Assembly: GCF_003991135.1 (NCBI RefSeq)
Contig: NZ_CP016379.1
Location: 1,054,001-1,118,000, forward strand
Direction of reading: 5' to 3'
Length of the DNA: 64,000 bases
DNA from: Anoxybacter fermentans
GTDB taxonomy: Bacteria > Bacillota > Halanaerobiia > DY22613
The position numbers and the translations under genes were made by a program. Shown here piece by piece: positions 9,262-18,005 of the stretch. Position 1 is the first letter of the stretch. Every line of letters begins with the position of its first letter. A model generated the notes under the pieces. That model was not told the DNA's origin. It did not search any database and worked only from the letters and a program-made list of their open reading frames with translations.

Positions 9262-9874
9262 TTTTATATATTGGACAGCCTATTGGGTTGTAACATTTTA
9301 CCTAAAATTATTTAGAAAACTTAAAATTTATGGTCGTGAAAATATACCTGAAAAAGGGGCATTTATTGTAGCAGGTAATCACGTTAGTAATTTCGACCCT
9401 CCGGTTCTTGGAGTAGCTATGACACGTAAAGTAAGATTTATGGCCAAAAAAGAATTGTTTAAATATGCACCTATAGCCTGGTTGCTACATCAGTTAGGAG
9501 CATTTCCTGTATCTAGAGGAAAAGCTGATCTGGAAGCAATAAGAACTTCTCTTGAAGTATTAAAAAGTGGAGGCGTGCTGGGAGTGTTTCCAGAGGGTAC
9601 ACGTCATAAACCTGGAAAATTGGGACGTGCTCAACCTGGAATTGTCATGCTTGCTTTAAAAGCAAAAGTTCCTATTTTGCCTTGTGCATTGACCAATACT
9701 ATTGGTGGTAATAAACCAATTATTGTACGTATTGGAAAACCCATTAAATTTACTAAGTATTATGATAGAAAATTAAGTAAAGAGGAGATTAAAGAAGTTG
9801 GTAATTTAATTATGAATGAGATAGCCAACCTACTGGAGATGGATCGTGATCAAAAAAATAATTTAATGAGTTAA
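9254..9874 (+). CDS. plsC: 1-acyl-sn-glycerol-3-phosphate acyltransferase
   Basis: Adds the second acyl chain to make phosphatidic acid. It has the HX4D motif NHVSNFDPP, the FPEGTR substrate motif, and an N-terminal hydrophobic stretch that places it on the membrane. It is 206 aa, within the usual range. AAGGAGGT lies inside the end of cmk, so translation is probably coupled. With PlsX and PlsY in this window the phosphatidic acid pathway is complete. Confidence 0.93.
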   Translation: MSNFIYWTAYWVVTFYLKLFRKLKIYGRENIPEKGAFIVAGNHVSNFDPPVLGVAMTRKVRFMAKKELFKYAPIAWLLHQLGAFPVSRGKADLEAIRTSLEVLKSGGVLGVFPEGTRHKPGKLGRAQPGIVMLALKAKVPILPCALTNTIGGNKPIIVRIGKPIKFTKYYDRKLSKEEIKEVGNLIMNEIANLLEMDRDQKNNLMS

Positions 9875-10089
9875 TTTAATGGGATAAATAATTATTTGTG
9901 GGAAACAATATGCAAAAAGAATATATTTTTGGCCCAAACCCAGGTTTACAAGAAAAGTTTTAGTAGAGATTAAAATTAAAGTAAGTACGTAGTTCTCTTG
10001 CTTTTTGGAGAGTTTTTTTTTCTATCAGGAAGGAATATGCATTTCCATGACGAATGATATACGATGGTAAGCTTTAAAATATAAATATA

Positions 10090-10129
10090 CAACTAAAACT
10101 GGGGATTTCTTTTCTTGCGGTTTTAGTTG
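10090..10129 (+). promoter_or_regulatory. Leader hairpin upstream of ispH-rpsA
   Basis: Perfect 10-bp inverted repeat CAACTAAAAC (10090-10099) / GTTTTAGTTG (10120-10129) with a 20-nt loop, about 20 nt before the ribosome site. No T-run follows, so it is more likely an mRNA leader structure or operator than a terminator. Confidence 0.35.
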
Positions 10130-10154
10130 GTCTGTTGTTGGTGGAAGGGAGGTG

Positions 10155-12227
10155 ATGGTTCTGGAGATTATACTAGCAGATCATGCTGGATTTTGCTTTG
10201 GGGTTAAACGAGCGACTGATCTTGCAATCAGTCTTGCTAAGGATCCAGAAAAGCCCCTATATACTCTCGGTCCGCTCATTCATAATCCGCAGGTTGTACA
10301 GCGTCTAGAAGATTTGGGTATCCGTGCCATTGATCGAGTACAGGATGTTGAGGATGGAATTATAATAATCCGTTCTCATGGTGTACCCCCTCGTGTGATT
10401 GATGAGATCAAGGCACGGGGACTTGAAGTTATAGATGCTACCTGTCCGTTTGTGAGAAGGGCTCAAGAGTATGCTAAACAGCTTGCTGAAGATGGTTACC
10501 AGGTGATTATCTGTGGTGATCAGAACCATCCAGAAGTAATTGGAATACGCGGTTCCGTAAATTCCGAAGTTCTGGTGGCTAAAACTCTCGATGAGTTGCC
10601 CCAACATAAATTAAAACGGAAAGTTGGAGTTATTGCTCAGACGACTCTATCAATTCAGAACTTTAAAAATTTGATTTCCCAATTAGTGGAACGAGTAGAT
10701 GAATTAAAAGTTTTTAATACAATATGCACAACAACTGAAGAGAGACAAAAAGCAGCGTCTAATCTAGCTAAAAAGGTAGATTTAATGTTAGTAATAGGTG
10801 GTCGTAATAGTGCAAACACCAATCGATTAGTAGAAATTTGTAGAAATGAAGGTGTAACTACTTATCATATTGAAACAGCGGACGAGCTTAAAAAAGAATG
10901 GTTTGAAAACGTTCAACGTGTAGGAGTTACTGCCGGGGCATCAACCCCGAATTGGATTATTAAGGAGGTCTTGAGTGTTATGAGTGAATTCAATGAAGAA
11001 AAAAAAGTTGTTTTAACTGAAGAGGGAAAACATGAAACTGAAGAGGTGAAAAAAGAAAACGAAGAAATTATGCTTGATCATTCAATCCGCGATTTAAAAA
11101 TAGGTGAAAAGATCAAAGGTACTGTTGTTGAAGTTAAAGATGACAGTGTCTTTGTATCAATTGGTCATAAATCTGAAGGTGTAATTCCTCTGAATGAATT
11201 AACTTTCCGTCCAGTTAAATCTGCTCATGAAGTAGTCAAAGAAGGTGACGAAATTGATGTTGTGGTAATCGGTCTGGAAGATGAAGAAGGTAATATTCGC
11301 CTTTCAAGAAAACGTGCAGTTCGTGAACAAGCCTGGGAAAGAATTATGGATGCATATGAAAATGGTGAAGTTATTGAAGCTGAAGTTACCCGGGTTGTTA
11401 AAGGTGGTTTAGTTGTAGATGTGGGTTTGAGAGGTTTTGTTCCCGCATCTCATGTTGCTATTGAATATGTTGAAGATTTAGAACAATTTGTTGGTCAAAC
11501 TCTACGGTTTAAAGTAATTGAAGTTGATAGAGCAAATAACAATGTGGTTCTTTCCAGAAAAATCGTTTTAGAAGAAGAGCGGGAAGCGCTTAAAGCTGAG
11601 ACCCTCTCTAAGTTAGAAGAAGGGCAAATTGTTGAGGGTAAGGTTACAAAGATTGTTGATTTTGGAGCATTTGTTGATTTAGGTGGTATTGAAGGTTTAT
11701 TACACATCTCAGAAATATCCTGGGGACGCATTGATCATCCATCTGAAGTACTAAAAGAGGGCGAAACCATCAGGGTAAAAGTTCTCAAACTGGATAAAGA
11801 AAATGAAAGAATCGCTCTTGGTATAAAGCAAACTCAGCCTGATCCATGGGTTGAATTTGCTAAAAAACATCATGTTGGTGAAGTTGTATCCGGTACTATT
11901 ACTAAGACAGTTGATTTCGGTGCTTTCATGGAGATTGAACCAGGTGTAGAAGGTTTAATCCATATTTCTCAACTAGCTCGTCGTCATGTAGAAACTCCAA
12001 CTGAAGTTGTTAATGTCGGTGATAAAATAGAAGCCAAAATTATTAATATAAATATAGATGAACGCAAGGTAGGTCTTTCTTTAAAAGAATTAGAACCAGC
12101 TCCAGCACCAAAACCAAAAGAAGATAAGTCTAAAAAAGAATCTCAAACATACTTTACTGCACCTCAGGAAAGTAGCGGTTTCTCCATAGGTGAAATGGTA
12201 GGAGATATTCTGGAGAATGCTAAATAA
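10155..12227 (+). CDS. ispH: IspH (HMBPP reductase) fused to ribosomal protein S1
   Basis: Residues 1-280 are IspH/LytB, the last enzyme of the MEP isoprenoid pathway, with Fe-S cysteines in AGFCFGVKRA, DATCPFVRRA and FNTICTTTEE. After an acidic linker come four S1 RNA-binding repeats (for example GTVVEVKDDSVFVSIG, VTKIVDFGAFVDLG, ITKTVDFGAFMEIEPG), as in S1/YpfD. Such fusions are known in Clostridia. The N-terminus is uncertain: GGGAGG ends only 2 nt before ATG 10155, while a normal distance would point to CTG 10161. A Pro/Lys-rich tail ends the protein. The gene is flanked by a strong terminator. Confidence 0.93.
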   Translation: MVLEIILADHAGFCFGVKRATDLAISLAKDPEKPLYTLGPLIHNPQVVQRLEDLGIRAIDRVQDVEDGIIIIRSHGVPPRVIDEIKARGLEVIDATCPFVRRAQEYAKQLAEDGYQVIICGDQNHPEVIGIRGSVNSEVLVAKTLDELPQHKLKRKVGVIAQTTLSIQNFKNLISQLVERVDELKVFNTICTTTEERQKAASNLAKKVDLMLVIGGRNSANTNRLVEICRNEGVTTYHIETADELKKEWFENVQRVGVTAGASTPNWIIKEVLSVMSEFNEEKKVVLTEEGKHETEEVKKENEEIMLDHSIRDLKIGEKIKGTVVEVKDDSVFVSIGHKSEGVIPLNELTFRPVKSAHEVVKEGDEIDVVVIGLEDEEGNIRLSRKRAVREQAWERIMDAYENGEVIEAEVTRVVKGGLVVDVGLRGFVPASHVAIEYVEDLEQFVGQTLRFKVIEVDRANNNVVLSRKIVLEEEREALKAETLSKLEEGQIVEGKVTKIVDFGAFVDLGGIEGLLHISEISWGRIDHPSEVLKEGETIRVKVLKLDKENERIALGIKQTQPDPWVEFAKKHHVGEVVSGTITKTVDFGAFMEIEPGVEGLIHISQLARRHVETPTEVVNVGDKIEAKIININIDERKVGLSLKELEPAPAPKPKEDKSKKESQTYFTAPQESSGFSIGEMVGDILENAK

Positions 12228-12247
12228 AAACACAAAAATCTAAAAAG

Positions 12248-12284
12248 AAAAACCCTGATCAGTAACATCTGATCAGGGTTTTTT
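12248..12284 (+). terminator. Terminator after ispH-rpsA
   Basis: Perfect 14-bp stem AAAACCCTGATCAG / CTGATCAGGGTTTT with loop TAACAT and a following T-run. Confidence 0.9.
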
Positions 12285-12294
12285 CATTTTTTAT

Positions 12295-12515
12295 AATTAA
12301 ACTGCAACAAGCTAATTTTTCGCTTCTTGAGAAATTTTTCGAGCCATCTGAAGTTCGATTTCAGTCAAAATAAGGCACACTAATCAATGGGCCCTCCTGG
12401 CCCTTGATTAGCTCATCACATCCTGTGATGAGGCCTTATTTCGACTGAAATCTTACTAAGATGGTTTAACGAAAAATTTCTATGACGCTCAAAATTAGCT
12501 TGTTGCAGTTTAATC
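12295..12515 (+). mobile_element. MITE-like element, long form (forward)
   Basis: 221 bp with direct repeats TTTTTAT (12288-12294 and 12516-12522). Here the ends read CTGCAACAAGC and GCTTGTTGCAG: a paired change from the usual CAAAAAGC / GCTTTTTG that keeps the inverted repeat perfect. The head hairpins are CTAATCAATGGGCC / GGCCCTTGATTAG (loop CTCCT) and CTCATCACA / TGTGATGAG (loop TCC). Confidence 0.88.
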
Positions 12516-12613
12516 TTTTTATTTTTTTAATACTTGTCCTCTTTTTCAGTCGCATATTTGATATTGGGAAGGGGTAATATATAGACGAAATAATTAATCT
12601 GGAGGTGGATATA

Positions 12614-13345
12614 GTGCCAATTGGTGTTCTTCTTCTAATAGTGGTAGGGGTACTAATTTTTTTTGGGTTTGTACAACGTATTTTAGACAGATTATATCTA
12701 ACAGATAAGGCTGCTATTCTTTTTATTGTTGCAATGATTGCTGGCAGCTTTATTAATATTCCGATTTCGCCGCGTGTTACAATCAATGTGGGTGGTGGTA
12801 TAATTCCTATCATTCTTGCAGGCTATGTATTAAGTAGAGCAGGGACAATTAAAGAGTGGGTAAGGGCTATTGTCTCTACACTGATTACCGGAGCAGCTAT
12901 TTATTTTGTGGCAACTTATCTCTTTTTTAACGCAGGTCATACTACTAGAGATATAGTTGATCCCCAATATGTTTTTGCAATCATTGGTGGAATTATAGCG
13001 TATATTGCTGGACGTTCTAGACGTTCTGCTTTTATTGCTGGTGTTTTGGGATTTTTGATTTATAATTTAATTACCCTTTTTAGAATTACTTTTGGAGGAA
13101 TTTCCGGAAGTGTAAATATTGGAGGAGCAGGTATCTTTGATACAATGGTCATTTCCGGTTTAATTGCAGTTGCTATAGCGGAGGTTATAGGTGAGACCAG
13201 GGAACGCCTGGGCGGAGGACCGATTAAAGGAGAGGACCGGCCGGAAGGACTTAAAAATACTGAATATGCTGGATTTTTAGGTAAAGAACCCGAAGAACGG
13301 CGGAAGCGGTTTCAGGTTAAAAAGGGAGGGAAAAAAGATGAGTAA
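12614..13345 (+). CDS. DUF1614 family membrane protein
   Basis: About 243 aa with several hydrophobic segments (IGVLLLIVVGVLIFFGFV, ILFIVAMIAGSFI, GGIIPIILAGYVL, YVFAIIGGIIAYIAG, TMVISGLIAVAIAEVIG) and a basic C-terminal tail. It resembles DUF1614 proteins, which have no assigned biochemical role. GTG 12614 is chosen because GGAGG at 12601-12605 lies 8 nt upstream. It overlaps spoIIP by 8 nt and heads a six-gene cluster of sporulation-associated families, so a role in spore formation is a reasonable inference. Confidence 0.7.
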   Translation: MPIGVLLLIVVGVLIFFGFVQRILDRLYLTDKAAILFIVAMIAGSFINIPISPRVTINVGGGIIPIILAGYVLSRAGTIKEWVRAIVSTLITGAAIYFVATYLFFNAGHTTRDIVDPQYVFAIIGGIIAYIAGRSRRSAFIAGVLGFLIYNLITLFRITFGGISGSVNIGGAGIFDTMVISGLIAVAIAEVIGETRERLGGGPIKGEDRPEGLKNTEYAGFLGKEPEERRKRFQVKKGGKKDE

Positions 13346-14507
13346 AATTGGAAAACTATTTTTCTACGTTTTACTTATATTCTTATTAAATTTGGTTCAA
13401 CCTGTCTTTGCAGCAAATGATATTGGTAACTTAACTACTTCTCTTAAAGACTTAACTACTTCATTTATTGGCCATACTGAGAACGATATTGTTGAAGTTT
13501 ATGATGAAAAAGGTAAATATATTTTTTCCACCTGTATGGGAGTCAGTGTTGGAGACCGCTATATAAATGAGGCAAATGAGGAGTATGAGGTAATCAAAGT
13601 TGAGGGTAAGCGAGGAATAGCAAAATTTTTGGGTAAAGTTGACCTTCTTGAGAGTATTGGATTAGCGGGGTCCGTCAGTGAACTCCCACCTCTAGTACAG
13701 GGCCAGAAAAATAAACGGAAAAAAATTGCCATTTACCATACCCATAGTGCTGAATCTTACATCCCTGGGCCAGCTTTTAAAACCAGAGGCGAAATATATG
13801 ATGTAGGTGCAGCATTAAAACAACAATTTGAGAAAAGAGGAATTACCACTATCCAATCAAAGAGGTCTTTTCTGCCGCACGATGGAGGTGCTTATGAACG
13901 CTCTAGAGGGACGGCCATAGAATTACTTAGACAGGGACCAGATGCTATCTTTGATATCCACAGGGATGCCATTCCTCGGGCAGAAGAATATTTGACAAAT
14001 GTCAAAGGAAAAAAAATAAGTAAGGTTCGATTAGTTGTAGGCCGTCAAAACCCCAATATGAGGCCTAATGACCAAATGGCCAGGCGTTTAAAGGCAATTG
14101 CTGATAAGAAATATCCCGGATTAATAAGGGGAATCTTTTATGCCAAGGGTAAATATAATCAGGATCTCTCCCCGCGAGCACTTCTTTTAGAGTTTGGTAC
14201 TCATGTAACGACAAAAGAACAGGCGGAAGCAAGTACAGCAATGATCGCAGATTCCATCTATACCATGCTCTATGGAGCTGGAACTGCGGGAACAGATAGA
14301 GCTATGAGCAGTGCTGGTTGGAAAAACCTATTATTACTTATCGGTATTACAGTTATTGCTGTTGTAATATATTTAATTTTAAATGAGGACGGATTGTCCG
14401 GGATTTTGGAACGGTTAAAGAAATTTTCCGGTGAAGAATTCGCCAATGTGTTAGGACGGTATAAAAGAAGCAAACAGAAAATTAAAAAGCGGAGAAAGAA
14501 GAGATAA
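13338..14507 (+). CDS. spoIIP: SpoIIP-type peptidoglycan hydrolase
   Basis: SpoIIP is the amidase/endopeptidase of the DMP complex that drives engulfment. There is an N-terminal signal/membrane segment (residues about 7-28), and the catalytic domain holds YHTHSAESYIP, IFDIHRDAIPR and LLLEFGTH, with the expected His and Glu residues. Unlike the usual form, a second hydrophobic helix follows (LLLLIGITVIAVVIYLIL), then a very basic tail (QKIKKRRKKR). 389 aa. It sits between the DUF1614 and YIEGIA genes. Confidence 0.85.
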   Translation: MSKIGKLFFYVLLIFLLNLVQPVFAANDIGNLTTSLKDLTTSFIGHTENDIVEVYDEKGKYIFSTCMGVSVGDRYINEANEEYEVIKVEGKRGIAKFLGKVDLLESIGLAGSVSELPPLVQGQKNKRKKIAIYHTHSAESYIPGPAFKTRGEIYDVGAALKQQFEKRGITTIQSKRSFLPHDGGAYERSRGTAIELLRQGPDAIFDIHRDAIPRAEEYLTNVKGKKISKVRLVVGRQNPNMRPNDQMARRLKAIADKKYPGLIRGIFYAKGKYNQDLSPRALLLEFGTHVTTKEQAEASTAMIADSIYTMLYGAGTAGTDRAMSSAGWKNLLLLIGITVIAVVIYLILNEDGLSGILERLKKFSGEEFANVLGRYKRSKQKIKKRRKKR

Positions 14508-14522
14508 ATAGGAGGCCTATTA

Positions 14523-15413
14523 ATGGAAAGATATGGCATATTAATTACTGCCAGTATTCTTTTAGGAACTTTAGCCAGAGTTTATACATTACGGGTTGAT
14601 TATCGACAATATCCCAGCTATCCCCATGCCTATGTGACCCATTTAACTTTAGGATTTATTGCTTCGGCTTTGGGAGGATTAGCATTACCTGCTTTACTTG
14701 AAGAAAACTACGTTGCAGTTACATTTCTGGCTCTGGCAGCCCAACAGTTTCGTGATATCCGTAATATTGAACGGCAGACGTTAGCAGAGATTGAAGAAAC
14801 TGAGCTGGTTCCAAGAGGTAAAGCCTATATTGAAGGAATTGCCAAGCTTTTTGAATCCAGGAATTATCTGGCTATGTTAACTGCTTTCGTTACTTCTCTA
14901 GCTATCCATTATATTGCTCTGATACCTGGAATTATTATTGGAATTGCTCTTATCCTTCTTCTCTCTCCTGCGATGATCGGACCTAGAGTTAGAGATATTG
15001 CTGTTGTTGAAGAAGCTCAGATTGTTTTTGATGGAAAAAATATAGGAATTGATGACATTATAATGATGAATGTTGGTGAAGACGAGGGATTAAAGAAGTG
15101 GAAAGAAGAAGGTGTAGGAATTGTCATAAAACCAAAAGATGATAATGCCAGAGCAACCCTGGCAAATATTGGACAAAGACAGGCTATACTTCATGATGTT
15201 GCAACCCAGATGGGAATTAAGTTAGATGTAGGAATTCAACAATATACTCCTTTGGCCAGGTTGGACATTAATACAGGGCGGGTTTATATGATAATTATAC
15301 CCATTGAACCCGATATTCCGGCTATAATTGAGGCGATAAATAGGGTTCCTGTTCTAGAGAGTTCCCAGCGAAAACCTCTCCAATCTAAAGCAGGCCGGGC
15401 AGCTGCCGATTAA
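14523..15413 (+). CDS. YIEGIA family membrane protein
   Basis: 296 aa. It contains the sequence KAYIEGIAKLFESRNYLAML that gives this family its name. N-terminal and central hydrophobic segments (LTLGFIASALGGLALPALL, IALIPGIIIGIALILLLSP) place it in the membrane; the C-terminal half is soluble. The family occurs in spore-forming Firmicutes and its function is not established. The next gene encodes its usual small partner. Confidence 0.82.
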   Translation: MERYGILITASILLGTLARVYTLRVDYRQYPSYPHAYVTHLTLGFIASALGGLALPALLEENYVAVTFLALAAQQFRDIRNIERQTLAEIEETELVPRGKAYIEGIAKLFESRNYLAMLTAFVTSLAIHYIALIPGIIIGIALILLLSPAMIGPRVRDIAVVEEAQIVFDGKNIGIDDIIMMNVGEDEGLKKWKEEGVGIVIKPKDDNARATLANIGQRQAILHDVATQMGIKLDVGIQQYTPLARLDINTGRVYMIIIPIEPDIPAIIEAINRVPVLESSQRKPLQSKAGRAAAD

Positions 15414-15430
15414 GGGAAGGGGATTAAAAA

Positions 15431-15628
15431 ATGGATACCAGTTTGAATAACGTAATACTGGCAGTAGTAGTGATGAACGATAAAGTAAAAAAAGTTTCTG
15501 GTGGTGCACCCATCTTTATTGCGGAGAATGAAAAAGAATTGGAAAAAATAAGTATGTTAATTTCGAGAGTCACCATGTCTATGGTCCATGAGATTAGCGA
15601 TGGAATTCGAATTATTGTCAAACATTAA
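15431..15628 (+). CDS. Small partner of YIEGIA (capping-complex-type subunit)
   Basis: 65 aa protein with AVVVMNDKVKKVSGGAPIF followed by a helix-rich half. Database naming for this family is 'capping complex subunit for YIEGIA'; I assign it on pattern and neighbourhood. It begins 17 nt after the YIEGIA stop with GGGAAGGGG upstream. Confidence 0.65.
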   Translation: MDTSLNNVILAVVVMNDKVKKVSGGAPIFIAENEKELEKISMLISRVTMSMVHEISDGIRIIVKH

Positions 15629-15639
15629 GGGGATCGGAT

Positions 15640-16092
15640 ATGAAGGTAATTTATCACGATAAAACAGGGCGGCACCTTTCAGTGGTTGCCGCAGCTTTAC
15701 ATTTACGACTTATAGATAAAAATATTTCCCGGTGGGATTTAGAACAATTACCTTATTTTTTAAACACACAACCACCGGGAACATTAATCTATATAGGATT
15801 GGACTTTCGCGGGAATGAAATTTATGTTCTGGGGCGAAAAAATTCATTTCAGGTAATCCGTAATGCCTATCTGGGTCTTAATAGAGTTTTTCAATTAAAT
15901 AACAGTTTTCTTTTTGCAAATGTACAACCTCTGTCAAACTTATCACTTGGGATTTTTGACTTTCTAAATAGCAATCCAGAAAAAGAAATTAAATATCCAG
16001 AATTGCTGCATAGGGGTATTCAGAAGGCGATACCTAAGCTAGTCTTATTAGTTAAAGAGGTACAAAGAAGGATAAATGAGGGGAGGAAGTGA
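15640..16092 (+). CDS. DUF3189 family protein (copy 1)
   Basis: 150 aa. It begins KVIYHDKTGRHLSVVAAALHLRLI, the His/Ser-containing start of DUF3189 proteins, whose function is unknown. It is 11 nt after the YIEGIA partner. A second, related copy follows directly. In this copy the segment YHDKTGRHLS replaces the more usual YxCYGxxHSS seen in copy 2, so the two may have different roles. Confidence 0.75.
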   Translation: MKVIYHDKTGRHLSVVAAALHLRLIDKNISRWDLEQLPYFLNTQPPGTLIYIGLDFRGNEIYVLGRKNSFQVIRNAYLGLNRVFQLNNSFLFANVQPLSNLSLGIFDFLNSNPEKEIKYPELLHRGIQKAIPKLVLLVKEVQRRINEGRK

Positions 16093-16093
16093 G

Positions 16094-16561
16094 GTGAAAA
16101 TTTTCTACTATTGTTATGGAAGTGCCCATTCATCTGTTCTTGCAGCAGCCCTCCATACAGGAATGTTGAGTATTGATCGGCTTCCTTCTATACAGGAGAT
16201 TGTAAATCTTCCGCATTATGACAAAACAGAAAACTCTGAGATAGGCACACCTTTTTTTTACGGTTATGATGAGATGGATAATGAAGTCTATATTATAGGT
16301 ATGGGAGCAGGAAAAGAAGTTGTTTTAAACAGTATAAAAAGTCTTTTAAAAGATTGCGGTATTCCGGGGACCAGCTATGTTTTTATCAATACTTTGAGCA
16401 AAGTCAATTGGTGGACCAGGATAGGTGGATTTTTATCCAGAGCATTAGGATTGGTAAGCCTGGGTAGACCTTTAACAGTGTATGGACTTAAAAAAACTTA
16501 TTTTGAATTTGTAAAAATGGTAGTCAAAGCTAAACGGGATATTAAATATTTTCAAAGTTAA
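16094..16561 (+). CDS. DUF3189 family protein (copy 2)
   Basis: 155 aa. It begins KIFYYCYGSAHSSVLAAALH, the canonical N-terminus of the family. GTG 16094 is chosen because GGGAGG at 16081-16086 lies 7 nt upstream and the homologous sequence starts there; an ATG at 16076 would overlap copy 1. Last gene of the cluster. Function unknown. Confidence 0.78.
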   Translation: MKIFYYCYGSAHSSVLAAALHTGMLSIDRLPSIQEIVNLPHYDKTENSEIGTPFFYGYDEMDNEVYIIGMGAGKEVVLNSIKSLLKDCGIPGTSYVFINTLSKVNWWTRIGGFLSRALGLVSLGRPLTVYGLKKTYFEFVKMVVKAKRDIKYFQS

Positions 16562-16586
16562 TCTTTTTGTAAATTTGAATTAACCC

Positions 16587-16615
16587 TTGACGAATAGGTA
16601 AAATTATAAGATAAT
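16587..16615 (+). promoter_or_regulatory. Promoter of the DUF512-der-plsY-gpsA operon
   Basis: TTGACG (16587-16592), a 17-nt spacer, then GATAAT (16610-16615): a good sigma-A-type promoter. Predicted start near 16622. Confidence 0.65.
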
Positions 16616-16631
16616 TATAAGGAAAATATTT

Positions 16632-16648
16632 TTAATACCTAGTACTAA
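16632..16648 (+). promoter_or_regulatory. FapR-type operator
   Basis: TTAATACCTAGTACTAA is a 17-bp palindrome with one mismatch. It matches the FapR box known from Bacillus (TTAGTACCTxxTACTAA type). It lies just downstream of the predicted transcription start, a typical repressor position, ahead of an operon containing plsY and gpsA. The fapR gene ends at 139 in this window. Confidence 0.7.
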
Positions 16649-16670
16649 TTTTTATAGAAGGAATGATTTG

Positions 16671-18005
16671 ATGGAAGTTAAAAAAGGTATCCCTATTGCT
16701 GAGGTAAAACCCGATAGCATTGCAGATCAGCTGGGTATTAAACCTGGGGATCATCTTATCAGTATTCAAGGTCAAGTTCCTCGCGACTATATTGATTTTG
16801 TTTATTTGACTAGTGATGATCAATTAGAAATTTTGATCAGAAAGAAGAATGGCGAGAAGTGGTTATTGGATCTGGAACGTGATCCACAGGATGAATTGGG
16901 AATTCAACTTGAAGGGATTATTTATGATCAATTGAAAGAATGTGAAAATCACTGTATTTTCTGTTTTGTACATCAGATGCCAGAAGGTTTACGTCCTACT
17001 CTATCATTAAAAGATGATGACTATCGTTTCTCTTTTTTACAGGGAAGTTATATTACCTTGACAAACTTACAAGAAGAAGACTTAGAGAGGATTAAAAAGT
17101 TAAAACTTTCCCCTCTTTATATATCAGTGCATGCTACAAACCCCAGTCTTAGACAGAAAATAATGGGAAATAAAAAAGCAGGAAAAATCCTGGAAAATCT
17201 AAGAGAATTGAAAGAAGCAGGAATTTTTTTTCACACCCAGATTGTTCTCTGTCCCGGGATCAATGATGGTGAAGAATTAAAGCGGAGTATTATAGATTTA
17301 GCATCCTTACGTCCCAACTTACTTTCTTTAGCCATTGTACCGGTAGGACTGACCAAATATCGCAAGAAATTATTTCCCTTAACTACTTATACACCTGAAA
17401 AAGCAGAAGAGGTCTATCAGATAATTACCCAATTTCAAAAGAAATTTGCAAGAGAAGGTGAAAATTTTGTTTACCTTTCTGATGAATTTTATTTATTAAC
17501 AGGTTATGATTTTCCTAAAAAAGAGGAGTATCATGGTTTTCCACAATTAGAAAACGGAGTCGGCTTATGTCGCTTGTTTTTAGATGATTTTAAAGCCTTA
17601 GAACCAAAACTTCCCGAAAAGATGCTTTCTCCTACCAGACTTCTTTTGGTTACAGGAGTTTTAGGAGAAAAGGTATTAAAGGGTCCTGTGGCTAGACTAA
17701 GGGAGATTCATGGGCTTAAAATAAAGATATTGACTGTAATCAATCAATTTTTTGGCGAAAATGTAACGGTTGCCGGATTGCTCACCGGTCAAGATTTAAT
17801 GAGAGCAATAGAGGCATCTAACCCTGAAGAATTTGATTTAGTAGTATTACCTGAAGTAGTTTTAAATGATGATCGTCTATTTATTGATGGAATGAGTGAG
17901 AAAGAATTTATTACTGCTATTCCTAATGTAATTTTCGTAAAGAATTTTCATCAGTTAATAGATCGATTGTTAGAAATGAATTTGATGGAGGTGAAGTCAA
18001 AATGA
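16671..18005 (+). CDS. DUF512 radical-SAM protein with PDZ domain
   Basis: About 444 aa. N-terminal PDZ-like region (IAEVKPDSIADQLGIKPGD), then a radical-SAM-type cluster motif CENHCIFCFVHQMP (CX3CX2C), then the DUF512 C-terminal part (NGVGLCRLFLDDF, LLVTGVLGEKVL). The family is conserved in Clostridia next to der, with no established reaction. ATG 16671 has AAGGA 9 nt upstream. It overlaps der by 4 nt (ATGA), so the two are coupled. Confidence 0.85.
   Translation: MEVKKGIPIAEVKPDSIADQLGIKPGDHLISIQGQVPRDYIDFVYLTSDDQLEILIRKKNGEKWLLDLERDPQDELGIQLEGIIYDQLKECENHCIFCFVHQMPEGLRPTLSLKDDDYRFSFLQGSYITLTNLQEEDLERIKKLKLSPLYISVHATNPSLRQKIMGNKKAGKILENLRELKEAGIFFHTQIVLCPGINDGEELKRSIIDLASLRPNLLSLAIVPVGLTKYRKKLFPLTTYTPEKAEEVYQIITQFQKKFAREGENFVYLSDEFYLLTGYDFPKKEEYHGFPQLENGVGLCRLFLDDFKALEPKLPEKMLSPTRLLLVTGVLGEKVLKGPVARLREIHGLKIKILTVINQFFGENVTVAGLLTGQDLMRAIEASNPEEFDLVVLPEVVLNDDRLFIDGMSEKEFITAIPNVIFVKNFHQLIDRLLEMNLMEVKSK

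Noticed and set aside
9910-9963. 17-codon ORF between plsC and ispH
   Set aside because: Too short and without a good ribosome site; the gap otherwise holds a weak terminator-like stem near 9991-10020 and the 10090 hairpin.
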